This document shows, piece by piece, positions 38,074-46,877 of a stretch of 64,000 nucleotides of DNA. Made by a program: the position numbers and the translations under genes. The notes under the pieces are model-generated. The model was not told the DNA's origin, ran no database searches, and saw only the letters and a list, made by a program, of their open reading frames with translations. The stretch spans positions 2,445,802 through 2,509,801 of the forward strand of contig NZ_KB455575.1 of assembly GCF_000341735.1 (NCBI RefSeq), given 5' to 3'. Source of the stretch: Methylotuvimicrobium buryatense 5G. Its GTDB lineage: Bacteria > Pseudomonadota > Gammaproteobacteria > Methylococcales > Methylomonadaceae. The first letter of the stretch is position 1. Each line of letters starts with the position of its first letter.

Positions 38074-38342
38074 CAGCCATTATTCCATTCGTCTCGAATA
38101 GCGCTAATGTGTCGTTGTACTTCTTCCGGATTGGCTTTTGGGCGACGCTGAAAACGGGGTGATGCCAAAAGTCTTAAGGCACGTGAAGCATTGCCTTTGA
38201 TTTCGGCTGTTACCGCCTCGCGTTCGTTCGTATCGCTTTCTAATAAGGTGAGGAGGGCTTTGCCTTCTAACTTGAATGGGATTGCCTCCAAGGCGTGTAT
38301 ATGTCCGGTTGGGTCGATTTCAACGTGTATGGTTTTTAGCAT
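38073..38342 (-). CDS. Antitoxin partner of the PIN toxin
   Basis: An 89-residue protein beginning MLKTIHVEIDPTGHIHALEA, with a short beta-strand start, a helical middle and a basic C terminus (RFQRRPKANPEEVQRHISAI). Antitoxin identity rests on size, position and overlap with the PIN gene. The ATG at 38342 is preferred over an upstream start at 38363 that would extend into wzt remnants. Confidence 0.8.
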   Translation of the reverse strand: MLKTIHVEIDPTGHIHALEAIPFKLEGKALLTLLESDTNEREAVTAEIKGNASRALRLLASPRFQRRPKANPEEVQRHISAIRDEWNNG

Positions 38343-38395
38343 GACTTTGTTCCTAAATAGCAATCAAGGATAGCAGCACCGACAACAAAACTCAT

Positions 38396-38746
38396 TCAGC
38401 CAGTCAACATCGGGTGAAGTCCGGCAGCGACTTCGATCAATGCACCGACTTTGCCTTTGATCGTAATTTTGCCTTTGTCGGGCATAAAGATGCCGTTCAG
38501 CATTTTCAATAGCGTACTTTTTCCGGCGCCATTTCGTCCGATAATGCCTAAGCATTCGCCGCGTTTGACTTCGAAGGATACTTCGTCCTCCGCCCAGAAT
38601 TCCTCTTTGCGTAGTTTGTCGGATCGATCAGGCAAGTGTAGTAGATCGCGGGTAATGTTTTCGATACCGAAAAGCATAGACCGTTTTAGCGAACAGCAGA
38701 ATTTTTTGCTGACGTTTTCGACTTGGATTAAATCTTCATCCGACAT
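38396..38746 (-). pseudogene. Truncated polysaccharide ABC transporter ATPase (Wzt)
   Basis: Encodes MSDEDLIQVENVSKKFCC, the Walker A GIIGRNGAGKSTLL and KITIKGKVGALIEVAAGLHP, then stops at MLTG, where a Q-loop/GREN continuation is normal. Beyond the stop, degraded similarity (VVGAAIL) continues up to the antitoxin gene. The Walker B and Wzt C-terminal domain are gone, so the exporter cannot work from this locus. Four bases separate it from wzm. Confidence 0.88.
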
Positions 38747-38750
38747 GATT

Positions 38751-39600
38751 TTAAGCTCGTTCAGCAATTCTCGGCATGGTGATATGAAAAGTTCTCCAGC
38801 CTAGCAAAAACACACCGACACTGAAGATCGCCATGTAAGCTATCAAATCCGGCTGCATTAAAGTGTGACCGGCTAACAAGTTTTGCGTTGCAATCAAAAG
38901 CGGGCTAAACGGGTTGGCGACATTAACGATGGTGAAAGGTTCTCGGACTGGGGGCGGATAGAGAATGGGCGCCAAAAACATGCCGAAGGTCAGTACCATG
39001 CTCAGCATGTTACCCATGTCGCGTAATACCAAGTTGATGATTGCCATGATAAAGCCGGCCCCCCAAGGCCATCAGCAACACCGCAATCAATATCAAGGGA
39101 ATAAAGACGCTGTGCCAGGAAGGTACAAAACCATACCAGATGAACACCACCGTTACCGGAATCAAACGTATCATGAAATCCAGCGACGCTTGGCCCATGG
39201 CCGCAAAGACCAGCGCTTCTTTGGGAAAGTTGATTTTCGTGACCAAAGACCCGGCATTGACCAAACTGTTGGTGCAACCGATCAGGCAACCGGCGAATAG
39301 TTGCCAGACGGAAATGCTCCATAAAGCATGAATAACGTAGGGCAGATCGGTCGGCCCCATGTCGAATACGCGGTGCCTTGATAAAAAAGTGAAAATGGCG
39401 ACTGTGACGATTTGCGGCAGAACCGCCCAAACATAACCCAGCATCGATTGACGATAGCGGACCGAAAAGTCCCTAATGATCAATCGCCAGATCAATTCTC
39501 GACTGGCAATCAAGTCTGTGAACATCTCCTGCCAGATCCGGGTTTTATGCCCGTTTCGTCGAGCCATATAGATTTTGGTGTTATTGCTTTGTATTTTCAT
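38751..39600 (-). pseudogene. ABC-2 polysaccharide permease (Wzm) with a frameshift
   Basis: The N-terminal 180 residues (LIWRLIIRDFSVRYRQSMLG; VWAVLPQIVTVAIFTFLSRH) are those of a Wzm permease. The rest (FIMAIINLVLRDMGNMLSMV onward) continues in another frame after a run of six G (39059-39064 on the plus strand as C). Removing one base restores MALGAGFIMAIINL. The run could be a mutation, a phase-variable tract or a sequencing error. The loss of wzt favours real decay. Confidence 0.85.
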
Positions 39601-40076
39601 GCGTTATGAATTAAAGGATGTATAGCCTAGCAGGACGAGGTTTGCAACCCCGTTCTAAACGTTTTGACTTTGGCCGAAGTCAAAACGTTTAGGGCAAACC
39701 GAAACGTTGGGGACGGGTTAAATAACCCGTCCCGCAGAAGGATAGTAAAATAACCCCAGCAGTCTTTGACGACTAAAACCCGCATTTCCTTCTGGTACCT
39801 AGGGTCTTTGTTAGAACACCATACGCCGATTAGAACAGACCCGGTGTCTCGGCACAAAGCGTTTATATAGTCATTGCACTTGAGAGAACGCAGATACAGG
39901 TTTAACCGCCGGCAGGGTTTACAAACTCGTCCGCAACGCTTCCTGCCACTTGCCGTGTCCCATGATGGGTTTCCGCTTCGTTCCTACCCATCCTACGTCT
40001 GTATCGCGACATTAAGACTCTTGCGTAGGATGGGTAGAGGCGGAAGCCGAAACCCATCGTTTTAACTTGCCGAGGT
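39601..40076. repeat. Repeat-rich spacer
   Basis: A 110-base double-dyad element at 39630-39736 (GGTTTGCAACCCCGTTC paired with GACGGGTTAAATAACCCGTC) is followed by a GATGGGTTTCCGCTTC / GAAGCCGAAACCCATC inverted pair at about 39960-40060. No gene was recognised. Confidence 0.6.
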
Positions 40077-40697
40077 TCAGAGTCGATATTCGGCTAATGG
40101 ATCGGAACGGGCGTTATCGCGAAATAAACCGGAGTCGGCCTCTTCATTCATCAATACCCAGGCCACCACCTCCAGCGGGTCCTCACCCTTAGTCAATCGT
40201 TGCGTCTCCTCGCGAAATCGATCGAAAATACCGTCAAGCGGATCACCTGTCCGTAATCGCCGAGCACTATCGATAACCGCTACCGCGCGATTGAGCCGCG
40301 TTTGCATTAACCGAATCTGCTGCTGTTTGGTCTGCAGCGCTTCCACCAGAACACTTTGCAGGCGAGACGAATCGAGCCATTCCTCCCGCAATTGCCGCAC
40401 CTTCTGCGCTATCGCTTCAGGTGTCGACTCGCCATCGTACAATCGATAGGTCACAAACACGCCATGCGCAATAACGACGAATAAGGTAAAAGTGCGCACT
40501 CGCACGCCGTCCGCGCTATAAACCAGTTTGCCATCGGTATCGAGATGTAAAATATCGAAATAGACCGCGATTCCCGAAGTTGCGCCGGCGATACAGTCAC
40601 CCGGACGATAGGTCTCCAATATACAGTCGAAACGTTTAGTCTGGATTTCCAATTCCCGGCCATCCAGTTCGATGTTGAGCGAATCAAACATACCCAT
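40077..40697 (-). CDS. Hypothetical protein
   Basis: A 206-residue soluble protein beginning MGMFDSLNIELDGRELEIQT, a beta-rich N-terminal half followed by a helical, Gln/Arg-rich, probably coiled-coil segment (LVEALQTKQQQIRLMQTRLN). No family is recognised. It lies 15 bases after the methyltransferase gene and is probably in the same transcript. Confidence 0.65.
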   Translation of the reverse strand: MGMFDSLNIELDGRELEIQTKRFDCILETYRPGDCIAGATSGIAVYFDILHLDTDGKLVYSADGVRVRTFTLFVVIAHGVFVTYRLYDGESTPEAIAQKVRQLREEWLDSSRLQSVLVEALQTKQQQIRLMQTRLNRAVAVIDSARRLRTGDPLDGIFDRFREETQRLTKGEDPLEVVAWVLMNEEADSGLFRDNARSDPLAEYRL

Positions 40698-40712
40698 TTC
40701 AGCAGTCCTCCA

Positions 40713-41426
40713 TCATTGCTTATTATTTGGCGTGGTCTCTGCTCGATGTAGAGCAAGTCGGATTAGGCAATAGTTGTAACCCAACATATCGCGGAGTTCC
40801 TGCGGTAGATATTGTAACAACAGTACGCGATAATGCACTTCCCAGGGCCAAAGGCGGTTCGGGGTCGCCAAATAAACCAATCCGTCCGGTTTTAAAACGC
40901 GCCCGATTTCTGCTAAATGAACATCCGCGTCCGCTACATGTTCAATGACATGGTTGCTGATCACGATATCGAAGCTCTGTGCGTCAAACGGCAACCTCTC
41001 ACCGTCTAAAGGGCAAAACGAATAACCTTCGCTTTCGCTACGTTGATCGACAAAATCCACACTCGTTACATCGAAATATTGCGCAAGATAAAAAGCAATT
41101 GAACCGTTACCGGCAGCAATTCCCAATTTGGAGATCAAAAAGGGTGTGGGGTATGCTTGGCGAGGATGTCGGCAGCAGGGAGCTGCCGCCAAGCCCCCAT
41201 GGATGGGTTTACGGCGTTCCTCGGCAGGCATACCCCACACCCTAAAATCGGCGAAACTGCTTAAACTGGAAATTGCTGCGTTACCGATATCGAGCAACTT
41301 GAGCGATGTGTTACCTGCCTTCCCCGCATCCTCGATAACTTTGAGTATTTTTAGGGCTTTTGCCCGGCGGGCATGATCGGCAGCGAAGCCCTTATTGATT
41401 GACTGATTTGAGTTCATTTCGGACAT
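40713..41426 (-). CDS. SAM methyltransferase interrupted in frame by a stem-loop repeat
   Basis: A 237-residue frame. The C-terminal two thirds are a class I methyltransferase: AGNGSIAFYLAQYFDVTSVD (motif I and acidic loop), SFDIVISNHVIEHV and IGRVLKPDGLVYLATPNR. Upstream, LKLLDIG should run directly into AGNGS, but about 54 residues encoded by a palindromic repeat (41141-41243 and flanks) separate them without breaking the frame. Since the insert splits the SAM-binding loop, activity is doubtful. Its start touches the stop of the upstream GT4 gene. Confidence 0.75.
   Translation of the reverse strand: MSEMNSNQSINKGFAADHARRAKALKILKVIEDAGKAGNTSLKLLDIGNAAISSLSSFADFRVWGMPAEERRKPIHGGLAAAPCCRHPRQAYPTPFLISKLGIAAGNGSIAFYLAQYFDVTSVDFVDQRSESEGYSFCPLDGERLPFDAQSFDIVISNHVIEHVADADVHLAEIGRVLKPDGLVYLATPNRLWPWEVHYRVLLLQYLPQELRDMLGYNYCLIRLALHRAETTPNNKQ
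41141..41243. repeat. Stem-loop repeat inside a methyltransferase gene
   Basis: Perfect 16-bp arms AGGGTGTGGGGTATGC and complement bracket a core with CAGCAGGGAGCTGCCGCC and ATGGATGGGTTTACGGCGTT. Outside the arms, the host sequence is itself an imperfect inverted duplicate (GGCAGCAATTCCCAATTT at 41112-41129 against AAACTGGAAATTGCTGCG at 41263-41280). A related core with entirely different arms is at 2594-2698. Confidence 0.85.
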
Positions 41427-42695
41427 TTATCGGAGACTGCCGGTCAATTGCCGATACAGCGCCGAAAACCGCTCGCCTATAATAGACCAATCGTAGAGTT
41501 GCGCCCGGCTTTGCCCGGCCGTTGCCAAAGCCTGCCGTAAGTCCGAATTGACCATGAGTCGCTCGATCGCCGCTTTAAGCTCCTCCGGTTGCTCGGGGGA
41601 AATTAACAGGCCGGTTTTGAGATGCGTGATCACTTCGCTAATACCGCCGGTTTTCGTGCTAATTACAGCCGTTCCGCTCGCCATTGCCTCCAACAAAATA
41701 ACGCCCTGCCCTTCGGTGTCTCCTTTGCCGTCGACGACAGACGGCGCGATGAATATATCGGCTGCGGCGTAATAGTCCGTTAAATCTTGATTAGGAATGC
41801 GGCCGTGAAATTTAACCCTGTCGGACAACCCATACCGGCACGCCAATGCTTCGAGCGAATCGCGGTCGGTGCCGTCGCCGATTATCCAAAGCTCGCTTTT
41901 ATGTTTTAAATCGTCCGGCAACAAGTGCACTGCGCGAATTAAATCGGCCACGCCTTTTTTTTCAACCAACCGGCCGACGAACAGCAAAACCAAGGTATCG
42001 GAATTTAGCGCCGCTCGATGTAGGCGGGGATTTCCGGAATTGAAAGCCGGGTAATCGATACCCATCGGAATGATCACCGGCGCTTTGCCATCCTTGCCGA
42101 GCGTATTAGCCGTAGCCCGGGTATTGCTGGTCCAGGCCGAGCAATGTTTGACGGTCCATTGTTTAAGTTGGCTCAATACCGAACCTTGCAAGGCGAAGGC
42201 ATCGCCGCCATGAGCAGTCACGATTACCGGTATGCGGTGGAATCGAGCCAGCGCCACGGCAACCAGTCCTTGAGGAAAAAGCCAATGCGCGTGCAGTAAA
42301 TCCGGTTTGTTATGCCTTATCACGCGCCAGGTCTTAAAAAATGCCGCTGCGACAAAGAAAGGGACTTGTAACAATAAATAAGGCCGTGCGCGCATATTAG
42401 GCAATATGCCGGAACCATAGGCCAATTGCTGTCCGCTCTTGGGCCAAAAATAAACAAACCGGTGATGCCTCATCAGCTGTTGTTCAAACGTGGGATCGAC
42501 AGTCGCGTCATCGGGCGAAACAATGTGCAGATCAAAACCTTGCCGGGTAATCGCTTGCGCCAGGCCGCGTAGGAATATCGACGCACTGTCGTCGGCAAAA
42601 CGCGGATAACTCGACGTTAACCACAACACTTTGACTCGCTTGCAGGCTCCAGCATGGGGGGGCATTCCCATGCTGGAGCGCTCATCGTTATTCAT
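41427..42695 (-). CDS. GT4-family glycosyltransferase
   Basis: About 422 residues. N-terminal domain VKVLWLTSSYPRFADDSASI; donor domain LLFVGRLVEKKGVADLIRAV, LWIIGDGTDRDSLEALACRY and a GDTEGQGVILLEAMASG motif. The start is uncertain: ATGs at 42719, 42695, 42671 and 42665 are all in frame, and the DNA between them is a CCAGCATGGG...CCCATGCTGG repeat, so the native N terminus may have been replaced. First gene of the run GT4, methyltransferase, hypothetical. Confidence 0.88.
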   Translation of the reverse strand: MNNDERSSMGMPPHAGACKRVKVLWLTSSYPRFADDSASIFLRGLAQAITRQGFDLHIVSPDDATVDPTFEQQLMRHHRFVYFWPKSGQQLAYGSGILPNMRARPYLLLQVPFFVAAAFFKTWRVIRHNKPDLLHAHWLFPQGLVAVALARFHRIPVIVTAHGGDAFALQGSVLSQLKQWTVKHCSAWTSNTRATANTLGKDGKAPVIIPMGIDYPAFNSGNPRLHRAALNSDTLVLLFVGRLVEKKGVADLIRAVHLLPDDLKHKSELWIIGDGTDRDSLEALACRYGLSDRVKFHGRIPNQDLTDYYAAADIFIAPSVVDGKGDTEGQGVILLEAMASGTAVISTKTGGISEVITHLKTGLLISPEQPEELKAAIERLMVNSDLRQALATAGQSRAQLYDWSIIGERFSALYRQLTGSLR

Positions 42696-42786
42696 AAATC
42701 GTAGATACCGTCTTGCCATCTTAGCTAATGCGACCTCAATACCATTTATTGCTACCTAACGCTCTTGGTTTTCCCTCACCTAGCGT

Positions 42787-42994
42787 TCACTGTCATTAAG
42801 TTAAGGGAAACCCGTCATTCCGCCATGGACTGGCGGAATCCAGTGCCATGGATGGCAGGCTTTTGAAGCACCTTCGAGCCTGAATGCCAGCATTACTTAT
42901 TCATTAACGGCTTAACTTATCGACCCAGGATTTTTCCATTCACCCTTCGACAGGCTCAGGGCGAACGGAAAAATCCTTAACTTAATGGCAGTGA
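42787..42994. mobile_element. Modular MITE, modules a and b joined
   Basis: Left end TCACTGTCATTAAGTTAAG, right end CTTAACTTAATGGCAGTGA. The interior is module a (CCGCCATGGACTGGCGG hairpin), then a CTTAACTTATCGACCC joint, then module b in the opposite orientation (GGATTTTTCC...GGAAAAATCC). The flanks do not match. This is the only a+b combination in the window. Confidence 0.8.
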
Positions 42995-43166
42995 CACCCT
43001 ACCTACAACCTTGCCGAACGACAAGTCAAGCTAGTGCCAGGTCGCCCGCTTTTTGCACGATAGGTATACTTTATATACTTGTGTATAACGGCGAGCGGCC
43101 CTCTGTGGGAACAAGGAGGTACTGGATAACGAATACGAGAAACACGGTTTGCCTGAAATCTGTGCC
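42995..43166. other. Short spacer, no feature recognised
   Basis: About 170 bases between the MITE and the GT2 gene. TTTATATACTTGTGTATAACG near 43071 is AT-rich, but no gene, terminator or known repeat could be assigned. Confidence 0.4.
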
Positions 43167-44036
43167 TCAATCCTTTTCCGCATGGCGGTAATGCAAAGAA
43201 GAGACCTGCTCGGACAGAATTCCAATCAAAAAAATGAACAACGAGGCCAAAAACAATACCGCACTCATATTGGTAAACCGGCCGCTGGTAGAGTATGTGT
43301 ATGCATAATAAGACGCTCCCGTCATAAAAACCAAGAAACTTAACGGCAAAAACAAACGCATCGGCGAAAACAGCGCACCGATCTTCATAATAATGACAAA
43401 AAACCGAATGCCGTCCCGCAATAATTTGATATGGCTTCTGCCCTCGCGTTTGCCGGCGTGAATCGGCACATAGGCCACCGGAAAACCGGAGCGGAAAAAA
43501 GCCATGGTACTGGTGGTCGGATAGGAAAAGCCGTTAGGTAATAAATATAAAAATCGCCGAAACTTATCGGCTTTAACCGCACGAAACCCCGAGGTCAAAT
43601 CTTCAATCCGATACCCGGTCATAACCGACGCCAACTTGTTATAAAACGCGTTTGCGAAACGCCGCAGCCAAGACGCATGCGTTCTTACATGTCGTGCACC
43701 GACTGCCATGTCGTAACCGGCATCAAGCTTAGCCAGTAAAGCGGGGATGTCTTCCGGATCATGCTGACCATCCGCATCCATGAATACCAAGATATCGCCG
43801 CCGGCGTTTCTGGCGCCGGTTTTAATCGACGCGCCATTGCCTTGACTGTAAGGATGGCTGATTACCTTGGCGCCGGCTTTGGCTGCCAATTTAGCGGTGT
43901 TGTCGGTAGAGCCGTCATTAACGACGATAATTTCGGCATGGGGTAATAAGTGCTTCAATCGTCGTAGTACCCGTGTAATGTTGTGCGCTTCGTTTTTTGC
44001 CGGCAAAACGACGCTGATAGAATTGACTCGCTCCAT
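43167..44036 (-). CDS. GT2-family glycosyltransferase with C-terminal membrane segments
   Basis: About 289 residues resembling polyprenyl-phosphate mannosyl/glucosyltransferases. Catalytic parts: VVLPAKNEAHNITRVLRRL, IIVVNDGSTDNTAKLA, the metal site LVFMDADGQHDPED and LTSGFRAVKADKFRRFLYLL. Two hydrophobic helices follow at the C terminus (LFLPLSFLVFMTGASYYAY; SAVLFLASLFIFLIGIL). It probably charges undecaprenyl phosphate with a sugar. Start at the ATG at 44036; ATGs at 44057 and 44072 are possible. Confidence 0.9.
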   Translation of the reverse strand: MERVNSISVVLPAKNEAHNITRVLRRLKHLLPHAEIIVVNDGSTDNTAKLAAKAGAKVISHPYSQGNGASIKTGARNAGGDILVFMDADGQHDPEDIPALLAKLDAGYDMAVGARHVRTHASWLRRFANAFYNKLASVMTGYRIEDLTSGFRAVKADKFRRFLYLLPNGFSYPTTSTMAFFRSGFPVAYVPIHAGKREGRSHIKLLRDGIRFFVIIMKIGALFSPMRLFLPLSFLVFMTGASYYAYTYSTSGRFTNMSAVLFLASLFIFLIGILSEQVSSLHYRHAEKD

Positions 44037-44426
44037 CTTTACAGCATAGGAATGCATGCTCAACTTATCCATACCGAATCACCGTTAGTATTAATCGCTC
44101 CCACGCTCCAGCGTGAAAATGCATACCGTACTTACCCATACCGAGTCACCGTCAATAGTCCTACTTGTTCCACATAATCTCTGGTACCGGAATGCCGCCG
44201 ATGTTCCGGTTGGTCGACAAAGCCTCATTTTACCGAATTCATATGAAAATATTTAATTTTTCCTGATTAGCAAGATGCTTCAGCTTGCCGAAGCCAACTG
44301 TCCGAGCAGTGACCAGTCGTAGACACTTCTGCGGGACGGGTTAAATAACCCGTCCCGCAGAAGGATGAATGATTTGGTAACGGCTTTTGCCCATCGCTTA
44401 GCTCCGCATGCATTCCCACGGGAGCG
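44037..44426. repeat. Repeat-rich spacer
   Basis: No gene. CCCACGCTCCAGCGTG lies near 44100, a CCTGATTAGCAAGATGCTTC block near 44261, and a lone GGGACGGGTTAAATAACCCG hairpin at 44332-44360. Confidence 0.6.
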
Positions 44427-44567
44427 TCAACACCATTAAGTTAAGCCGTCATAAAAAAAAGTAATTCTTGCATTCAGGCTCTAATGTACTTAAAAGCTTG
44501 CCATCCATGGCACTGGATTCCGCCAGTCCATGGCGGAATGACGGGTTACCTTTAGTAATGGCATTGA
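44427..44567. mobile_element. Modular MITE, module a, reverse orientation
   Basis: TCAACACCATTAAGTTAAG at the left; the interior is module a read in the opposite direction (CTGGATTCCGCCAGTCCATG). The right end is degenerate (TTTAGTAATGGCATTGA). A CGGGAGCG / CTCGAGCGGG pair flanks it imperfectly. Confidence 0.7.
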
Positions 44568-44573
44568 CTCGAG

Positions 44574-44682
44574 CGGGACGGGTTATGTAACCCGTCCTCA
44601 ACGTTTCGGTTTGGCTCAAACATATCGGCTTGCTTTGACCACGGGCGCAACGTTTATGACGGGGCTACAAACCCCGTCCTGC
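44574..44682. repeat. 110-base double-dyad repeat
   Basis: GGGACGGGTTATGTAACCCG at one end and GACGGGGCTACAAACCCCGTC-like hairpin at the other, with an AACGTTTCGGTTTGGCTC spacer. Same family as at 22640, 39630, 45354, 45589, 46402 and 56593. Confidence 0.75.
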
Positions 44683-44688
44683 TTTTCC

Positions 44689-45246
44689 TTATTCCCACAA
44701 ATGACTCAAACTAAATGAATGCTCGGCAAATGGATCGGCGCTGACTTGATCGTCATCCTTCAAACTCTGCTGCAACAGCCAATGACCTTCTTGTAAGCGA
44801 TACGTTTCGAGCGTATGCAACATCGGATCGACCAACCAACAATAGAACACACCCAGACCCGCATAAATCGGCATTTTTTCGCTGCGATCGATTTTGGCGG
44901 TTGCGGGCGATAAAACCTCGCAGACCCAATCGGGCACGATTTCAAACCACGCCGTCTCCGGCAGTTGCGGCATGCGTTGTTTACGCCATCCCGCGAGATC
45001 CGGTACCAAAACATGACCGCCGATGTGCAATTCCGGCTCGTCAAGTATCCACCAACCGGTAGAACCACCATGTCTACCATGAAATAGTGAACCAATTTCA
45101 ATACCCAACGATGAACAAGTCAAAGCATGCTTCGGCGCGGGCCTCGGCTGCACTTCCAAACGTCCATTGATGATCTCACCGACCAAATTTTCGGGCAAAG
45201 CCAGAATATCGTCATAACTGGGTAATTTAAGCGCGGTGTTTGCCAT
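44689..45246 (-). CDS. Uma2-family putative endonuclease (DUF820)
   Basis: A 185-residue intact Uma2/DUF820 protein: LPSYDDILALPENLVGEIIN start, LVPDLAGWRKQRMPQLPETA and WVCEVLSPATAKIDRSEKMP with the nuclease-type E-x-L-S-P element. It is only distantly similar to the copy at 256-846. Repeat elements lie on both sides. Confidence 0.88.
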   Translation of the reverse strand: MANTALKLPSYDDILALPENLVGEIINGRLEVQPRPAPKHALTCSSLGIEIGSLFHGRHGGSTGWWILDEPELHIGGHVLVPDLAGWRKQRMPQLPETAWFEIVPDWVCEVLSPATAKIDRSEKMPIYAGLGVFYCWLVDPMLHTLETYRLQEGHWLLQQSLKDDDQVSADPFAEHSFSLSHLWE

Positions 45247-45775
45247 GTATGCCTCACTTTTCCAATTGACACAATCAATTGGCGTCTAACTGGTTTCATC
45301 GTCGCGAGTATAGCATAACGGCATGATTCGGCATTGGGTTGCAGCAATTCCCGGCGGGACGGGTTATTTAACCCGTCCCCAACGTTTCGGTTTGCATCAA
45401 ACACATCGGCTTGCTTTGGCCGCGGTCGAAACGATTATGACGGGGTTACAAACCGCGCCTTGCTGAAGCTAGGGATTGGGAACAAGATATGTCAAATGTA
45501 AGGCCTGACCATGGAATCTGCGCATCGTCGCGAGTATAGCATAACGTCATTACTCGGCATTGGGTTGGGTCACTTGCGAGCGCCCCAGCGAGACGGGTTT
45601 ATTTAACCCGTCCTCAACGTTTCGGTTTGCATCAAACATATCGGCTTGCTTTGGCCGCGGTCGAAACGATTATGACGGGGTTACAAACCGCGCCTTGCTG
45701 AAGCTGGGGATTGGGAGCGTGATATTAAAAATCACAAATCAAAGACTTGACCCCGGCTTTCTTCGTCCTGCGGGC
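45247..45775. repeat. Spacer with two double-dyad repeats and cassette tags
   Basis: Two 110-base double-dyad elements at 45354-45462 and 45589-45698 are part of a larger direct repeat that also includes CGTCGCGAGTATAGCATAAC. The tag TGTCAAATGTAAGGCCTGACC is at 45490-45510, and a degenerate tag (AAAGACTTGACCCC) ends near 45754, beside the BrnA gene. No gene is supported. Confidence 0.65.
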
Positions 45776-46072
45776 TCAAATCGACTTATGCAATTCTTGC
45801 TTGATTGTCTCTCGCACCATGTCGGATAAAGTCAAACCATGGGCAAACTGTTTGAGAGCTTCATTCATTAACGTTTGATAACTGCCGCCGCTCATTTCCG
45901 CACGCGCTTTAAAAATTGCCAGCGTCTCGCTATCCACTCGCATGGTGATGCGCATCTTGTTGCCATGTTGGGCCTGTAGTTTGGCCAAGGCAGGAACCTG
46001 CGAAACCGGCTTGGCGTCGGCAAAGTCCATATCAGTATAGCGCTCGTACATTGGATCAGAATTGTTGTTCAT
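45776..46072 (-). CDS. BrnA-like ribbon-helix-helix antitoxin
   Basis: A 98-residue protein with a C-terminal ribbon-helix-helix: KMRITMRVDSETLAIFKARA then SYQTLMNEALKQF. The N terminus would bind the BrnT toxin. Its start lies 17 bases inside the toxin gene's end. The toxin gene carries a stop codon at codon 5, so this antitoxin is probably unpaired. Confidence 0.85.
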   Translation of the reverse strand: MNNNSDPMYERYTDMDFADAKPVSQVPALAKLQAQHGNKMRITMRVDSETLAIFKARAEMSGGSYQTLMNEALKQFAHGLTLSDMVRETIKQELHKSI

Positions 46073-46331
46073 AGCGTTTCTTCTGCGGTTGGTTGGCTTT
46101 CCATGCGGAAATCAGGCGCACACAGTCACCTCGTAACGTCCACACCACGACTAAAATACGATCTTTCCCACCCATGCCCAGCGATACAAAACGCTGCTCG
46201 TCGGCAGCATCGACATCTTCACATGTCAGCGCGTATGGGTCTGACAATACATGCTTGGCTTCTTCAAAAGTTACGCCCTCATAATTTAAGGGATTAGCGG
46301 CAGCTTTGTCGGAATCCTATTCAATCTTCAT
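46056..46331 (-). pseudogene. BrnT-like toxin gene with stop at codon 5
   Basis: From the ATG at 46331 the frame reads MKIE, then TAG at 46317-46319, then DSDKAAANPLNYEGVTFEEA and on through DPYALTCEDVDAADEQRFVS and LVVVWTLRGDCVRLISAWKA. BrnT proteins normally begin with an EWD motif, so TGG has become TAG. An internal ATG could give a 63-residue fragment lacking the N-terminal strand. BrnT is a RelE-fold ribonuclease. Confidence 0.88.
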
Positions 46332-46640
46332 CCTGATTAGCAAGATGCTTCAGCTTGCTGAAGCCAATTGTCCGAGCAGTGGCCAGTCGTAGCCACTTCT
46401 GCGGGACGGGTTATTTAACCCGTCCCCAACGTTTCGGTTTGCCCTAAACATTTCGGCTAACTTCGGCCAAAGTCAAAACGTTTAGGACGGGGTTGCAAAC
46501 CCCGTCCTGCTAGGTAATTGTGCATAAAGACAATTCAGTTTCGAGAAGCTAGAGCTTCTCGGACTGCATTCCCAAGCAAAGAACTTGGGAACGAGCGACA
46601 ATGCTATCATTGATATCACTCACCTTACAAGGAAGCCATC
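46332..46640. repeat. Repeat-rich spacer between two TA modules
   Basis: Contains CCTGATTAGCAAGATGCTTC, a 110-base double-dyad element at 46402-46510 and a GAAGCTAGAGCTTC palindrome near 46541. The FitA-like gene's ribosome site (ACAAGGA) is at the right edge. Confidence 0.65.
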
Positions 46641-46877
46641 ATGCCAAGTCTAGTCGTTAGAAACCTTGATGATTCAATCATAAATGCGTTGAAAGAAAGA
46701 GCGGTTAAACACCATCGCTCTACTGAAGCCGAGCATCGAGCCATTTTGGCTGAAGTCCTGATGAAACCTCAACGTAAAAGCTTTGCTGAAGCTTTAGCCA
46801 ACATACCTACTGTTGGCACGGATACGGATTTTCAGCGCATCAATGACGATACTAGCGAATCCAATGTATTTGATTGA
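46641..46877 (+). CDS. FitA/VapB-like antitoxin
   Basis: A 78-residue ribbon-helix-helix protein: MPSLVVRNLDDSIINALKER then HHRSTEAEHRAILAEVL, the typical FitA pattern. It overlaps the PIN-domain gene by 14 bases. AAGGAAGC lies upstream of the start. Confidence 0.9.
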   Translation: MPSLVVRNLDDSIINALKERAVKHHRSTEAEHRAILAEVLMKPQRKSFAEALANIPTVGTDTDFQRINDDTSESNVFD

